Below are positions 42,492-51,975 of a stretch of 64,000 nt of DNA, one piece after another. Position 1 is the first letter of the stretch, and every line of letters begins with the position of its first letter. The notes beneath the pieces were generated by a model. It did not search any database. It saw only the letters and a program-made list of their open reading frames with translations, and had not been told where the DNA came from. Source of the DNA: an uncultured Flavobacteriales bacterium (GTDB lineage Bacteria > Bacteroidota > Bacteroidia > Flavobacteriales_G > Salibacteraceae); NCBI GenBank assembly GCA_905181855.1, contig CAJIZE010000006.1:1-64000 (forward strand), given 5' to 3'. The translations under genes and the position numbers were made by a program.

Positions 42492-44134
42492 TATTCAATG
42501 CCAGTGAAAAGGCGTTGCCATCTTATTTTACCGTCGAACCATCCTTTTTCTTTATCAAGCGAAAGCCAAATGAATTTTGCCTCACCTACAACATGATCTT
42601 CAGGTACAAAGCCCCAAAACCTTGAATCTAATGAGTTGTGTCGGTTGTCACCCATCATAAAATAGTAGTTCATTTTAAAGGTATATGAGTCTGCAATATT
42701 TCCGTTAATTGAGATTTCATCACCATTCACAGTAAGCTCATTGCCTTCATAAATGGTTATCAGTCTTTTATAAATAGGTAAATTCAATTTATCTAGTTGA
42801 ATTTTTTCTCCTTTTTTAGGAACTGTAACCGGCCCAAAATTATCTTCTGTCCAATCGTATTGATTGTCGTTAGGGAAATTACGATTTGTGACACCTCTAT
42901 ATGAGCTGTAAAACTCTGGGTTACTTTCAATAAACAAACGCGTTGCCCAGTGATCTAGGTTTTTTAATTGATCTAGTTTTATATGAGGAACCACTCCAGT
43001 AACTTGCGGTACTTCTTGAATGTTCTTGTAATTATCGAGTGTCATTGGGATAATAAAAGCAGTGCTACCTTTTATCTGCATAACATCAGAGGTATTAATT
43101 CCAAATTCGTCTTTTAGCTTTCTTTTGTTAAGTCGCTCTGAAGCATTTACAATATAGTTGTATTGAAATTCATCTGGTATTTCGGCAATTGCATCATTGA
43201 TATAAAGTAACCCTGATTTGACTTCTAGTTTATCATCAGGCACTCCAACGCAGCGTTTTATGTAATTCTCTCTTTTGTCTACTGGGCGAACTGTGAGCGT
43301 ATAATTTCTAGTTATTTGATCTCGCGCTAGTTTGAGGTAATAGTCGTCGTTTTTTGGTTGAATTTTTCTGGTTAAATCTTGTTGTTTACTTTGAAATGCT
43401 AATTCTCGCTTAACCTGTTCGTAGGTCATATCTTGTAATTCCACCATTACGGTATCACCAGCAGGAAAATTGAAAACTACCACATCGTTTCTTTCAACTT
43501 CACCAAAACCTGGAAGTCTGAAAAAAGGCAAGCTAAACCATTCTAAATACGATTTCACATCAGTAGTTAAAGGCATTGTATGATGTGCAAAAGGAAATGA
43601 TAAAGGTGTTTGTGGTGATTTTGGTCCGTAGCTCATTTTAGAAACGAATAAGTAATCACCAACCAACATTGATTTTTCCATTGATGCTGTGGGAATGGTG
43701 TAAGCTTCCATGAAATAAGTTCTGATGATACTAGCCGCCACTACGGCAAATACGATTGCATCGCGCCACTCAATTGCAGTTGATCTTTTTATTTTTTTAC
43801 TTAAATCGAGTGGGGTGTATTTAAGCTCTGAATTTAATCCTAATAAAGGAAGATATAGAAAAGGAAGAAAGCCAGCCAAGGTTACGTCTTTCCAACTTCG
43901 TTTGTTGAAAACCGTTGCTAAATTAACACACATTACCGCTAACATTAACAAGTTAACCCCTGGGAATAATAACAAAATAAGGTACCACCAAGGTTTTTGT
44001 ATAACCTTTAACCAGATATATAAATTGTAGCCTGGAACTAAAGCCTCCCAAGATTTACGACCTGCTTTTGGGAAAAGTAAAAACAAGCTTACAGCGATGG
44101 AAATTAATATGAGTAATGAGATTAGAAGGGTCAT
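42491..44134 (-). CDS. lepB: Signal peptidase I, long Bacteroidota form
   Basis: Cleaves signal peptides at the inner membrane. N-terminal membrane segments (residues 1-100) form a DUF5684-like domain, then a further helix leads to the catalytic serine in PTASMEKSMLVGDYLFV (Ser151). The general-base lysine lies in RENYIKRCVGVPDDKLE, and the closing motif is MMGDNRHNSLDSRFWGFVP. At 547 residues it is much longer than E. coli LepB (324) through an insert between the catalytic segments, normal for this phylum. Confidence 0.94.
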   Translation of the reverse strand: MTLLISLLILISIAVSLFLLFPKAGRKSWEALVPGYNLYIWLKVIQKPWWYLILLLFPGVNLLMLAVMCVNLATVFNKRSWKDVTLAGFLPFLYLPLLGLNSELKYTPLDLSKKIKRSTAIEWRDAIVFAVVAASIIRTYFMEAYTIPTASMEKSMLVGDYLFVSKMSYGPKSPQTPLSFPFAHHTMPLTTDVKSYLEWFSLPFFRLPGFGEVERNDVVVFNFPAGDTVMVELQDMTYEQVKRELAFQSKQQDLTRKIQPKNDDYYLKLARDQITRNYTLTVRPVDKRENYIKRCVGVPDDKLEVKSGLLYINDAIAEIPDEFQYNYIVNASERLNKRKLKDEFGINTSDVMQIKGSTAFIIPMTLDNYKNIQEVPQVTGVVPHIKLDQLKNLDHWATRLFIESNPEFYSSYRGVTNRNFPNDNQYDWTEDNFGPVTVPKKGEKIQLDKLNLPIYKRLITIYEGNELTVNGDEISINGNIADSYTFKMNYYFMMGDNRHNSLDSRFWGFVPEDHVVGEAKFIWLSLDKEKGWFDGKIRWQRLFTGIE

Positions 44135-44243
44135 TTAATTCAAAATTTATTGGTTTCAAAAGAAGTTAAGTAAATCGACATAGCCTAATACTTAACAATA
44201 TTTAACTTGATTATTAGCGGTTGTTATTTTGGCATTATTGAGC

Positions 44244-44957
44244 TTACAATTTGAGCAAATCTTTCATGCCAAAAACACCTGTTTTGTTTTTCATGAACTC
44301 AGCAGCTAAAACTGCCCCAAGGGCAAAGCCTTCACGGTTTTTAGCTTCATGTTTAATTTGTATCAAATCAACATCTGATTCATAGCTTAAAATATGCGTT
44401 CCCGGAACTTCATTTTCTCTTTTCGATGATATTTGAAGTTGTGATTCTTCTGCATTTGCTCCTTCAATCCAACTAGATTTTTGATCTAGATTACCGATGA
44501 CTTGTTCTGCCAAGGTTATTGCCGTACCACTCGGTGAATCTAATTTATGGATATGATGAATTTCTTCCATTGATACATCATAGTTTTTCAAGGGATTCAT
44601 TAAAGAAGCCAGCTTTTTATTTAATTCAAAAAACAAATTTACACCAACACTAAAATTAGAGGCGTAAAACAATCCTTTATTGTTGAGTGTCGCCTGATTG
44701 CCGATGGACTCAATTTGTCCGTTCCAGCTAGTGGTTCCAACCACCACAGGAACGTTATGATTAAAGCATGCTTCAATGTTTCCGAGTACTGTTTTTGGAA
44801 TGGTAAATTCAATAGCAACATCGCTTTTTTTGAGAAAGTGGTGGAGGGTAGAAAAATTAGTTGAAGTTATTTTACCCGTAATTTCATGTCCTCGACTAAT
44901 TGCAAGTTGTTCAATTGCTTTGCCCATTTTTCCATATCCTATAAGACAAATTTTCAT
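44244..44957 (-). CDS. dapB: 4-hydroxy-tetrahydrodipicolinate reductase
   Basis: NAD(P)H-dependent step of lysine and meso-diaminopimelate synthesis. The dinucleotide loop is MKICLIGYGKMGKAIEQLA, then VVVGTTSWN, the catalytic signature EEIHHIHKLDSPSGTAITLA, and the C-terminal ANREGFALG-like KNREGFALGAV. Length 237 matches other Bacteroidota forms. Lies in the run parA-parB-DUF5683-dapB-lepB on one strand, 9 nt after the DUF5683 gene. Confidence 0.95.
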   Translation of the reverse strand: MKICLIGYGKMGKAIEQLAISRGHEITGKITSTNFSTLHHFLKKSDVAIEFTIPKTVLGNIEACFNHNVPVVVGTTSWNGQIESIGNQATLNNKGLFYASNFSVGVNLFFELNKKLASLMNPLKNYDVSMEEIHHIHKLDSPSGTAITLAEQVIGNLDQKSSWIEGANAEESQLQISSKRENEVPGTHILSYESDVDLIQIKHEAKNREGFALGAVLAAEFMKNKTGVFGMKDLLKL

Positions 44958-44966
44958 GATTGAAAG

Positions 44967-45524
44967 CTAAAAAGAAAAGGTTAGAGCTAAGCCGCCGTCC
45001 ATACGGTTTTGAGTTTGAATTAACGATGGTCTTATGTTTAAACTCAGATCATCTGATACGTCAAAATTGAAGAGGTGCGCATCTACAGATGCATCAACAA
45101 TTTGCAATAGATAAATACCAATAGTAGCTACATATGACCATTCAAGCCAGGTCCTTGTGAGTTCTAAATTACTAAAAACTTCGGCATCGGTTAAATCAGA
45201 ATACAACAAGTCATTTGTATTTGGATCATTATCAACACGGTATTTATATGATGTTAAGAAGTCTTGATAGTATTTATTGTTTTGACTAATAAAAAAAATG
45301 GAGGTGCCAATTCCGACATAAACGATAGGCAATTTCCAATATTTTTCATTGTAAACATGACCTAAACCAGGCAATACAGCAGCGTAGATAGTTGCTTTTT
45401 TAGCAGAGTGAACTTTTACGGGTTCTGTATTATTTTTAATGAGCGAATCACCGCCTGTTATTGTTTGAGAGTAACAAACAGAAGTAGGACCGATTATTAA
45501 AAGAAGTAGCCACAATTTTCTCAT
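44967..45524 (-). CDS. DUF5683 domain-containing protein
   Basis: Exported protein with signal peptide MRKLWLLLLIIGPTSVCYS. The family motif is KKATIYAAVLPGLGHVYNEK then YWKLPIVYVG, with two membrane-spanning stretches and ARTWLEW-like LTRTWLEWSYVATIGIYLLQ, ending ALTFSF. I use ATG 45524; a TTG one codon upstream gives the same protein plus one residue. Function unknown; consistently found between parB and dapB/lepB in Bacteroidota. Confidence 0.9.
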   Translation of the reverse strand: MRKLWLLLLIIGPTSVCYSQTITGGDSLIKNNTEPVKVHSAKKATIYAAVLPGLGHVYNEKYWKLPIVYVGIGTSIFFISQNNKYYQDFLTSYKYRVDNDPNTNDLLYSDLTDAEVFSNLELTRTWLEWSYVATIGIYLLQIVDASVDAHLFNFDVSDDLSLNIRPSLIQTQNRMDGGLALTFSF

Positions 45525-45536
45525 CAATGGATGATT

Positions 45537-46430
45537 TTATTCTTTTTCTAAAAGAGAAAGGATTCTGTTAAGGTCAGAATCAGAACCAAAGTTTATTACA
45601 AGTTTCCCTTTTCCTGCTCTTGAACGCTTTAACTCAACTTTATTGTTTAGGTTTTCAGAAAGATAATTTCTTCTGTTCTCTAAGTCGGGGGTTAAAAAGT
45701 TTTTAATCGACGGTTTTGGCACCAGAGAAATGTCTGTTCCTGATGCAAGTTTTTCAGTATCACGAACGTTAAGATTCTCTTGACGAACTCGTTCAAGCAA
45801 TTCCAATTGTTCTTGTTCAGTACCTATAGCTAACATGGCTTTAGCATGGCCCATTGTAATTTCTTTTGTACGAATTGCCATTTGAATTTCTGCTGGCAAT
45901 TTCAATAGCCTGAGATAATTGGTGACCGTAGATCTGTTTTTAGAAACTTTATCTGACAATTGTTCCTGTGTCAAATCGCACTCGTCAATTAGTCTTTTAA
46001 AACTGATAGCGACTTCAATGGCATCTAAGCTTTCTCTTTGAATGTTTTCAACCAAAGCCATTTCTAGCATAGTTTGGTCATCTGCCAACCTGATGTACGC
46101 AGGTATAGATTTTATATTGGCAACTTGTGTAGCTCTAAACCTTCTTTCACCTGATATTAATTGGTAGTTGTCATTACCAATTTTACGCACTGTAACAGGC
46201 TGAATAATGCCATGTTCTTTAATTGATGCAGCTAGTTCAACTAATGCTTTTTCTTCAAATACGCTTCTTGGTTGAAAAGGATTGGCAACAATTTCATTGA
46301 TGGAGATTTCTGCAATTGCACCAACAACTCGGTTGTTTTGTGCGGCTGATATTTTTGTTGTTATATCTGATTCAGGATCACGTAAAAGGGCGCTAAGTCC
46401 TCTACCTAAAGCTTGTTTTTTATTCACCAT
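45537..46430 (-). CDS. parB: Chromosome-partitioning protein ParB (CTPase)
   Basis: Binds parS sites, slides as a CTP-loaded clamp and works with ParA to segregate the chromosome origin. Order: basic start ALGRGLSALL, SINEIVANPFQPRSVFEE, the CTP motif LISGERRFRATQVANIKSIP, the helix-turn-helix LTQEQLSDKVSKNRSTVTNY, and a C-terminal dimer domain (ELKRSRAGKGKLVINFGSDS). Length 297 is typical. Overlaps parA by 11 nt. No parS consensus was found in the window. Confidence 0.95.
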   Translation of the reverse strand: MVNKKQALGRGLSALLRDPESDITTKISAAQNNRVVGAIAEISINEIVANPFQPRSVFEEKALVELAASIKEHGIIQPVTVRKIGNDNYQLISGERRFRATQVANIKSIPAYIRLADDQTMLEMALVENIQRESLDAIEVAISFKRLIDECDLTQEQLSDKVSKNRSTVTNYLRLLKLPAEIQMAIRTKEITMGHAKAMLAIGTEQEQLELLERVRQENLNVRDTEKLASGTDISLVPKPSIKNFLTPDLENRRNYLSENLNNKVELKRSRAGKGKLVINFGSDSDLNRILSLLEKE

Positions 46431-47235
46431 CAGGAATGCCTATGTATTTATCTTCTTCTTTAATTTTAGTGAGGTTGTTTTTTTGTAAAATCTCACGAGC
46501 AAAGTTAAGATAATTGATAGCTCCTTTTGAGCTGGCATCATGCAACAGTATGGTTTGTCCATGTGATGGAGCTTCACCTAATTTGGTGTTTCTGAAAATA
46601 ACTGTATCAAAAACCAAATTTTGGAAATGCATTTTAACTTCTTCAACCACTTGATTTGCCAACCGCAACCTTTGATCGTACATGGTTAATAACATACCTT
46701 CTATTTCAAGGTTTTTGTTTAATAATGATTGAACGATCTTAATTGTATTTAATAACTTGCCTAAACCTTCTAGGGCAAAGTATTCACATTGAACAGGAAC
46801 AATTACTGAGTCAGCTGCTGTAAGAGCATTAACCGTAATTAAACCTAAAGAGGGCGAACAATCAATAATTATAAAATCGTAATCGTCTTTCACTTTGTTG
46901 ATAACTGCACGCATCATTTTTTCACGATTTGGCAGATTAATCAATTCAATTTCAGCGCCTACTAAATCAATATGGCCTGGCAGCAAGTATAAGTTAGGGG
47001 TGTCAGTGCTAACAATAACATCTTGTGGCTCAACATCACTAACCATGCATTCGTATAAGCTCGTTTTTATATTTCTTGAATCAACACCAATTCCAGAAGT
47101 AGCATTCGCTTGTGGGTCAGCATCAACAAGCAATACTTTGTGCTCTAAAACACCTAAGCATCCTGCTAGATTAATAGCTGTTGTAGTTTTACCTACTCCT
47201 CCTTTTTGGTTTGCAACGGCAATGACTTTACCCAT
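46420..47235 (-). CDS. parA: Chromosome-partitioning ATPase ParA
   Basis: Deviant Walker ATPase that forms a nucleoid-bound gradient pulling ParB-parS complexes. The P-loop is VIAVANQKGGVGKTTTAINL, with the signature KGGVGKT lysine, then LLVDADPQANATSGIG, FIIIDCSPSLGLITVNAL and PVQCEYFALEGLG. Length 271 is close to the family norm. First gene of the operon parA-parB-DUF5683-dapB-lepB-wbqC. Confidence 0.96.
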   Translation of the reverse strand: MGKVIAVANQKGGVGKTTTAINLAGCLGVLEHKVLLVDADPQANATSGIGVDSRNIKTSLYECMVSDVEPQDVIVSTDTPNLYLLPGHIDLVGAEIELINLPNREKMMRAVINKVKDDYDFIIIDCSPSLGLITVNALTAADSVIVPVQCEYFALEGLGKLLNTIKIVQSLLNKNLEIEGMLLTMYDQRLRLANQVVEEVKMHFQNLVFDTVIFRNTKLGEAPSHGQTILLHDASSKGAINYLNFAREILQKNNLTKIKEEDKYIGIPDGE

Positions 47236-47550
47236 AATTGGTAGCTTTTTTGAATCGATTAAAATGTATGCAAGCTTAAAACAGCAGTTTTAATTTCACA
47301 TTATAAAAGTACGTCTATTACTTAGGGCGCTTTAGCTTTTGTGAGTTCTACTTTTAAACAAAAATCTGTTAATTTGAAATGTTGACGTTTTATCCCGACA
47401 GAAAATGGTTTGAAATTCGGGATTTCAAGGAGTGTTTTATTTGCGTTGGATGCTGATTAACAGCACTAATAGCTGTTTGATTTTAATTATGATGTTTAAC
47501 TTGGATTAAGGAGTTTAATGTGCTACAATTGTTAATAAATTCCTCAAAAA
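47236..47550. other. Intergenic gap upstream of parA
   Basis: About 315 bases with no gene seen. It contains the parA promoter region and a 7-bp inverted repeat ATCCCGA (47392-47398) / TCGGGAT (47417-47423), within which GAAATTCGGGATTTC can form a small second hairpin. No TAnnTTTG box stands out. Confidence 0.45.
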
Positions 47551-47916
47551 TCAGTGGTCTTCCTTTTTGGGTTCAGAAGTCCCTAAATCCTCGAACCTAA
47601 TATCTGTAAACTGACTTTCTACGTTGCTTTCAAAAGATTCATTTTTTTCTTTATTCAATTCTATAACTTTCAGAAAAGTATCTTTCAATGCAATAGAGAA
47701 TTTTTCAAAATCTTCTTTATACAAGAATATTTTGTGCTTTTTATAAGCATGAGAACCATCTTCATTGTAGGTCCTTTTACTTTCAGTTATTGTTAAGTAA
47801 TAGTCTTCGCTTCGGGTAGCTCTAACATCAAAAAAATAAGTTCTTTTTCCCGCTCTTACTGCATTTGAATAAATGTCATTCGAGTCTTTCCGATCTTTGT
47901 TTTCTGATTCTTCCAT
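47551..47916 (-). CDS. PUR-alpha-like DNA/RNA-binding protein (DUF3276)
   Basis: A 121-residue single-domain PUR protein: NAVRAGKRTYFFDVRATRSE, DYYLTITESKRTY and KKHKIFLYKEDFEKF form the beta-sheet and helix that bind single-stranded purine-rich nucleic acid in the family. The tails are acidic and disordered. In Bacteroidetes and Borrelia such proteins are global regulators or RNA binders. Monocistronic, with a TAGATTTG box 36 nt upstream. Confidence 0.92.
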   Translation of the reverse strand: MEESENKDRKDSNDIYSNAVRAGKRTYFFDVRATRSEDYYLTITESKRTYNEDGSHAYKKHKIFLYKEDFEKFSIALKDTFLKVIELNKEKNESFESNVESQFTDIRFEDLGTSEPKKEDH

Positions 47917-47952
47917 CTTCGTCTATCTTTATGTTTTCAGACTTGTTTCTAA

Positions 47953-47960
47953 CAAATCTA
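47953..47960 (-). promoter_or_regulatory. -7 box TAGATTTG for the PUR-alpha-like gene
   Basis: Exact TAnnTTTG match on the minus strand, 36 nt before the start codon. Confidence 0.45.
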
Positions 47961-48060
47961 ACAAATAAAAGATTCGCTTAAATATATTTTCGATTATATA
48001 ACCTCAAAAATTCAACTCAAAATAATGGCTGGTTAACCTTTTAATTATCAAGGTAATTCA

Positions 48061-48068
48061 TATTTTCG
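48061..48068 (+). promoter_or_regulatory. -7-like box TATTTTCG before the GT-C-like gene
   Basis: Copy of the recurring element, ending 17 nt before ATG 48086. Confidence 0.45.
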
Positions 48069-48085
48069 GCCATGCTTATTATAGG

Positions 48086-50287
48086 ATGAAACTGATAAAT
48101 AAAATACCGTATATATTATTAATGTTCTTATCACTAGTGCTAGGTATTAGGGTAATTCATGAGCCAGATATTTGGTGGATCCTAAAAACCGGCGAATGGA
48201 TTTTGGAGAATGGTGTTCCCACGACCGATCCTTTTTCTTTTACATTTTTTGGCACTCCTTGGATTAACGTGAAATGGCTCTTCGAAGTGATTACTTATTT
48301 ACTTACAAGATTGCTGGGAGTTGAATGGCTTACGTTATTGCAGGTTTTGGCCAATATCTCAATAGTTTATTTTTTAAATAGAATAGCTAAGCTTATTGGT
48401 CTTAAGAATGATTTTTGGTTTGTGATTGTTGCAATTTTAACCCTCTTTACAGTGGAGTTTAGGATGTTGAATAGGCCAGAAATGGTATCGCATTTTTTAA
48501 CAGTTTTATTTATTCATAGGTGGTTATTGTATTCAATTAAACCGAATAAGTTCATATGGGTGGTTGTTGGGTTGCAAATATTATGGACTAATCTGCATGA
48601 GGCTTACTCCATAGGTTTAGTAGTATCGAGCGCTTTTGTTTTTGGTTTTATCATGGAGGATTTCCTTAAAACAAAAAAGCTAAATATTTCTAAGTTTAAA
48701 ATAGAATTATCTGTTTTAATATTTTCGTTCTTGGCAACCATGATTCATCCTTACGGAATAAATATGCTGCTCCATCCTTTTGAGATTTTTGGGCAGCTAG
48801 GGTCAAATAAATTCACTACTGAGTTGTATGATATAACAACTTCTTACTATTGGCGACAACCAGAACCATACATCATGGGGGCAATGGTTTTGACCTTTTT
48901 ACTTTTCTTATGTATTGGAAAAATTAAAAAACAAGTATGGCTAACCAAAATGCCACTTGGCTATGTATTTATTACGATTCTTTTTATTTATTTAGGAACC
49001 ACCGCACACCGCAATATTCCTTTTGTGGCTTTTGCTTTAACTCCTTTTTTGGCAATATTTTTAGAAAGAGCAATAAACCGGAAAGTTGCTAACTATATTC
49101 TTGTTTCGTGTTCAATAGTCATTTTTTTGATGAGCTTATTTGTTACATCGAATGAATATTATAGAAAAACCAATTCGCGAGATTATTTTGGTATTGGTAC
49201 AACGACTTTTAACAACCCTATTGGGGCCGCGAATTTCATTAAAGAAAACAAGATTACTGGCAAGGCTTTTTCTGACTACTTGGTTTCATCTTATTTGTTA
49301 TGGGAACTGCCTAATTTCAAAACGTATATTGATCTGCGTGACTTAGATGTGTTTACCGAAGGGTTTTTCAATCAATCAATAAGAATGACTGAATTTCCTT
49401 CATTGTTTGTGCGTGAAGATGCTCGTTTGGATTTTGATTATGCAGTTTTGTATAGACCCCAATTTTTAAAGTTACACAAGTTCTTTTATCATTCGCCAGA
49501 TTGGAAAATGGCTTATGCCGATGGAGTGGCGGCAGTATATGTTAAGAATGAAAGGTACCCAAATATTGAATTAGGGTATTTCCGGTTCAACGAAAAACAA
49601 ATAGAGCAATCTAGTATTGCAGCTTCAATAACAAAAATACTATGGCCTTTTGGGGATCAATATTTTTATACTACCACCCAAGATTTAAAGAACAGTATTT
49701 CCTATTATAAAAGTGTGTCAGCATACTCTGAGGCCCTAGAGCAATCCGAGGTTTTATTCAATATTGATAAAGAAGCATCTCTTCTACAAAAAGGGTTAGT
49801 GTATTTAGCTCTTGCAGATGAGGCTGCTAATTTTAATGAGAAACAGAGAATATTAAGCAAAAGTGTAAACGCCTTTCAAGAATTGTTGGTCATTTCTCCA
49901 AAAAGCATTGATGCGCTTTTTAACCTTGGATACACCCTTTATAAATCAGGAGATTTTGTAAATGCACAGAGTTTTATGATTAAAACCATTAAAATCGATA
50001 AAAACTATTTTAATGCTTATTCAGTTTTAGCTGAATGTCAGAATAAATTTATGCAAACTGATCAACGCAATGGGAGCTTGTATGAAAAAAAATGGTTTGA
50101 ATACATGACAAAAGCCAACAGCATTAAACCAAACGATGAATTAACGATTTTTAAACTAGGCATCAGTTATTGTCAGCGCAATCAATGTGAGAAAGCAAAA
50201 CCATTTTTAAATAAGTTAGAAGTTTTACCTCAATTAACAGATGTTGAGAACAAAGCTCTTTTAGATTGCAAGGTAAAATGCAAATAG
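48086..50287 (+). CDS. GT-C-like polytopic membrane protein with C-terminal TPR repeats
   Basis: 733 residues. About ten membrane helices fill residues 1-360. The first periplasmic loop HEPDIWWILKTGEWILENG and PFSFTFFGTPWINVKWLFEV has the acidic residue typical of GT-C glycosyltransferases and oligosaccharyltransferase-like proteins. A soluble domain follows, and residues 600-710 show TPR helices (FQELLVISPKSIDALFNLGY, AQSFMIKTIKIDKNYFNAYS). Probably uses a lipid-linked sugar in the periplasm, but the family is unassigned and the substrate unknown. Confidence 0.8.
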   Translation: MKLINKIPYILLMFLSLVLGIRVIHEPDIWWILKTGEWILENGVPTTDPFSFTFFGTPWINVKWLFEVITYLLTRLLGVEWLTLLQVLANISIVYFLNRIAKLIGLKNDFWFVIVAILTLFTVEFRMLNRPEMVSHFLTVLFIHRWLLYSIKPNKFIWVVVGLQILWTNLHEAYSIGLVVSSAFVFGFIMEDFLKTKKLNISKFKIELSVLIFSFLATMIHPYGINMLLHPFEIFGQLGSNKFTTELYDITTSYYWRQPEPYIMGAMVLTFLLFLCIGKIKKQVWLTKMPLGYVFITILFIYLGTTAHRNIPFVAFALTPFLAIFLERAINRKVANYILVSCSIVIFLMSLFVTSNEYYRKTNSRDYFGIGTTTFNNPIGAANFIKENKITGKAFSDYLVSSYLLWELPNFKTYIDLRDLDVFTEGFFNQSIRMTEFPSLFVREDARLDFDYAVLYRPQFLKLHKFFYHSPDWKMAYADGVAAVYVKNERYPNIELGYFRFNEKQIEQSSIAASITKILWPFGDQYFYTTTQDLKNSISYYKSVSAYSEALEQSEVLFNIDKEASLLQKGLVYLALADEAANFNEKQRILSKSVNAFQELLVISPKSIDALFNLGYTLYKSGDFVNAQSFMIKTIKIDKNYFNAYSVLAECQNKFMQTDQRNGSLYEKKWFEYMTKANSIKPNDELTIFKLGISYCQRNQCEKAKPFLNKLEVLPQLTDVENKALLDCKVKCK

Positions 50288-50520
50288 TTTACAGGTTCAA
50301 CCTAAACTAATAAATATTTTGTTTGCAGATTAAAAATAACAGTATTGCTGGAATAAATAGCGTGCTAAGTATATTTCTGTGTATTACCTTATGTTGTTAT
50401 TTGCGAGCGGTTTAAGTGTTTCCGAATTGTGATTTGGAAACATGAGCTTTGGATTCACTAGGTAAAGTTGGCCATACTTTATGATGGTGTGGGGTTGAGA
50501 AAAAAATTAAAGTTTAAAGC
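50288..50520. other. Intergenic gap downstream of the GT-C-like gene
   Basis: No gene seen. A 6-8 bp inverted repeat (GTTTCC...GGAAAC, 50418-50443) is the only structure noted before the terminator that follows. Confidence 0.4.
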
Positions 50521-50556
50521 AAAAAAAACCGAGCATTGCTCGGTTTTTTTTTTTTG
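50521..50556. terminator. Bidirectional intrinsic terminator
   Basis: Stem AAAAAAAACCGAGC / GCTCGGTTTTTTTT with loop ATT and a run of 12 T on the plus strand. It lies just past the PKD lipoprotein stop (minus strand) and can also end plus-strand transcripts from the upstream membrane protein gene. Confidence 0.92.
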
Positions 50557-50568
50557 TAAAAGTTCAAA

Positions 50569-51507
50569 CTATAGAATTTTAACAGTTTGGACAACATTAC
50601 CTTGGTTTACAAAGTAAATGTTTTTAGTTCCGAACATTTCGCTTTGCATTTTATACGCAGAAACAGAAACTACTCCCGTTTCGGTTGCTCCTAAATTTGC
50701 AATATCAGCTTGAAGAATTGTATATGATCCAGTTGATACAGGAAAAGTTTGTTGATACACATTGTTCGCACCAGAAATGATTACAATCATACTATCAGCT
50801 CCAACAATATCTCCAGTAAACGTCAACATGTAATCAGCAGATGTATTTACATCACCAGAAGTTATTTTTTGCATGGTAGGGAAACCCATAGAAACATTTT
50901 TTGTGATTGCTGAAAACTCACCGCCGCCAGCAACTGACCAAGATGTAGGGCTACCAAACGTTGTTGTACCTACACCATAATATGAGTAGTAATTATTATC
51001 TGCTTTTTCTAATGATTGTGCATCAACAGTAATAGCTCCAACATCTACAAAACTTCCAGCCTGATCGTAAAAAACACTTATTGCAGCACCAAGCTGCACT
51101 TCTACATCAAATCCTGATGTAGATGTATAAGTTGAGTTATTAACTGCTACACAAATTGCATCTGCTCCGTTAATAGTTGGTAATGCAACTGTAGCTCCAC
51201 CACCACCATCAATTACAATAGTTTTTATTAAAGGTTCACTAATTCCTTGATCGTTTTGAGCAACTAAAGCAACAAGGTAGTCACCTCCAGCATTGTAGGT
51301 ATGAACTGGACTTTCTTCTTCAGATGTTGAGCCATCTCCAAATTGCCAAATGTAAGAAGTCGCACCTACAGTTTCGTTTACAAAAGTTACCATTTTGGCA
51401 TCACTAGCATCTATTGTATAGCTAAATTTAGCTTCAGGAGCTTCTTCACATGAGGATAAGAATATTACGAAAGCAGCAATCAATCCTACGGATAATAATT
51501 TTTTCAT
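50569..51507 (-). CDS. PKD-domain lipoprotein
   Basis: Lipoprotein (lipobox FLSSC) with a PKD domain at residues 25-100, whose hallmark is SYIWQFGDGSTSEEESPVHT and YNAGGDYLVALVAQND. The remaining 200 residues are beta-rich with Gly/Val/Thr composition and no named family. PKD domains are usual in surface polysaccharide-binding or adhesion proteins. An A16 homopolymer lies about 85 nt upstream of the start codon. Confidence 0.85.
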   Translation of the reverse strand: MKKLLSVGLIAAFVIFLSSCEEAPEAKFSYTIDASDAKMVTFVNETVGATSYIWQFGDGSTSEEESPVHTYNAGGDYLVALVAQNDQGISEPLIKTIVIDGGGGATVALPTINGADAICVAVNNSTYTSTSGFDVEVQLGAAISVFYDQAGSFVDVGAITVDAQSLEKADNNYYSYYGVGTTTFGSPTSWSVAGGGEFSAITKNVSMGFPTMQKITSGDVNTSADYMLTFTGDIVGADSMIVIISGANNVYQQTFPVSTGSYTILQADIANLGATETGVVSVSAYKMQSEMFGTKNIYFVNQGNVVQTVKIL

Positions 51508-51531
51508 TTTTTTTCATTTTAAATTAGTAAG

Positions 51532-51539
51532 CAAATTTA
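51532..51539 (-). promoter_or_regulatory. -7 box TAAATTTG for the PKD lipoprotein gene
   Basis: Exact TAnnTTTG match on the minus strand, 24 nt before the start codon. The poly-A tract lies about 50 nt further upstream. Confidence 0.5.
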
Positions 51540-51590
51540 AGTATTTAGAATTAAAGTATTAAGTTGATTAACGATTAGGAGTGTTAAATG

Positions 51591-51606
51591 TTTTTTTTTT
51601 TTTTTT
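51591..51606. repeat. Sixteen-base T homopolymer
   Basis: Uninterrupted run of 16 T on the plus strand (A on the minus strand), about 50 bp upstream of the -7 box of the PKD lipoprotein gene. A run this long is prone to slippage and could change promoter activity. Confidence 0.85.
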
Positions 51607-51975
51607 AGCAATACGAAATAGTGACTATAAAAATGCCTTGGTAGGGTAAGGAAAATTGTAAGTCATTTGATGTAGTAAATGGTCATTTAGAGGAATTATT
51701 CAATTTTCGAGTAGGTATAATCAGGCTAATCCTCATTACATTTTTGAAGGAAACAACCTTGAAATGCTTATTAATAGTGAAAAGTGGCAGTCCAGTAATG
51801 AATGCATACACACACATTACCGATACTTTTTTTATTGCATAGGTAAGATTAGATAAGTTAGAGTAAAATTCATTATCCCCATGAACAAACATGGAGTTTC
51901 AAAAATTAAAAATATATTTTTTGGAAATGTTCGGTAGCAGAACAATCCCATCAGCCAATGAATTTAATTTCCTAT
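51607..51975. other. Intergenic gap between PKD lipoprotein and TonB receptor
   Basis: No convincing gene. A 69-codon minus-strand ORF (51683-51892) has no family features or good start context and was not accepted. Confidence 0.4.

Noticed and set aside
51683-51892. Minus-strand ORF of 69 codons between PKD lipoprotein and TonB receptor
   Set aside because: No recognisable family, no promoter box, and amino acid composition typical of random AT-rich sequence.
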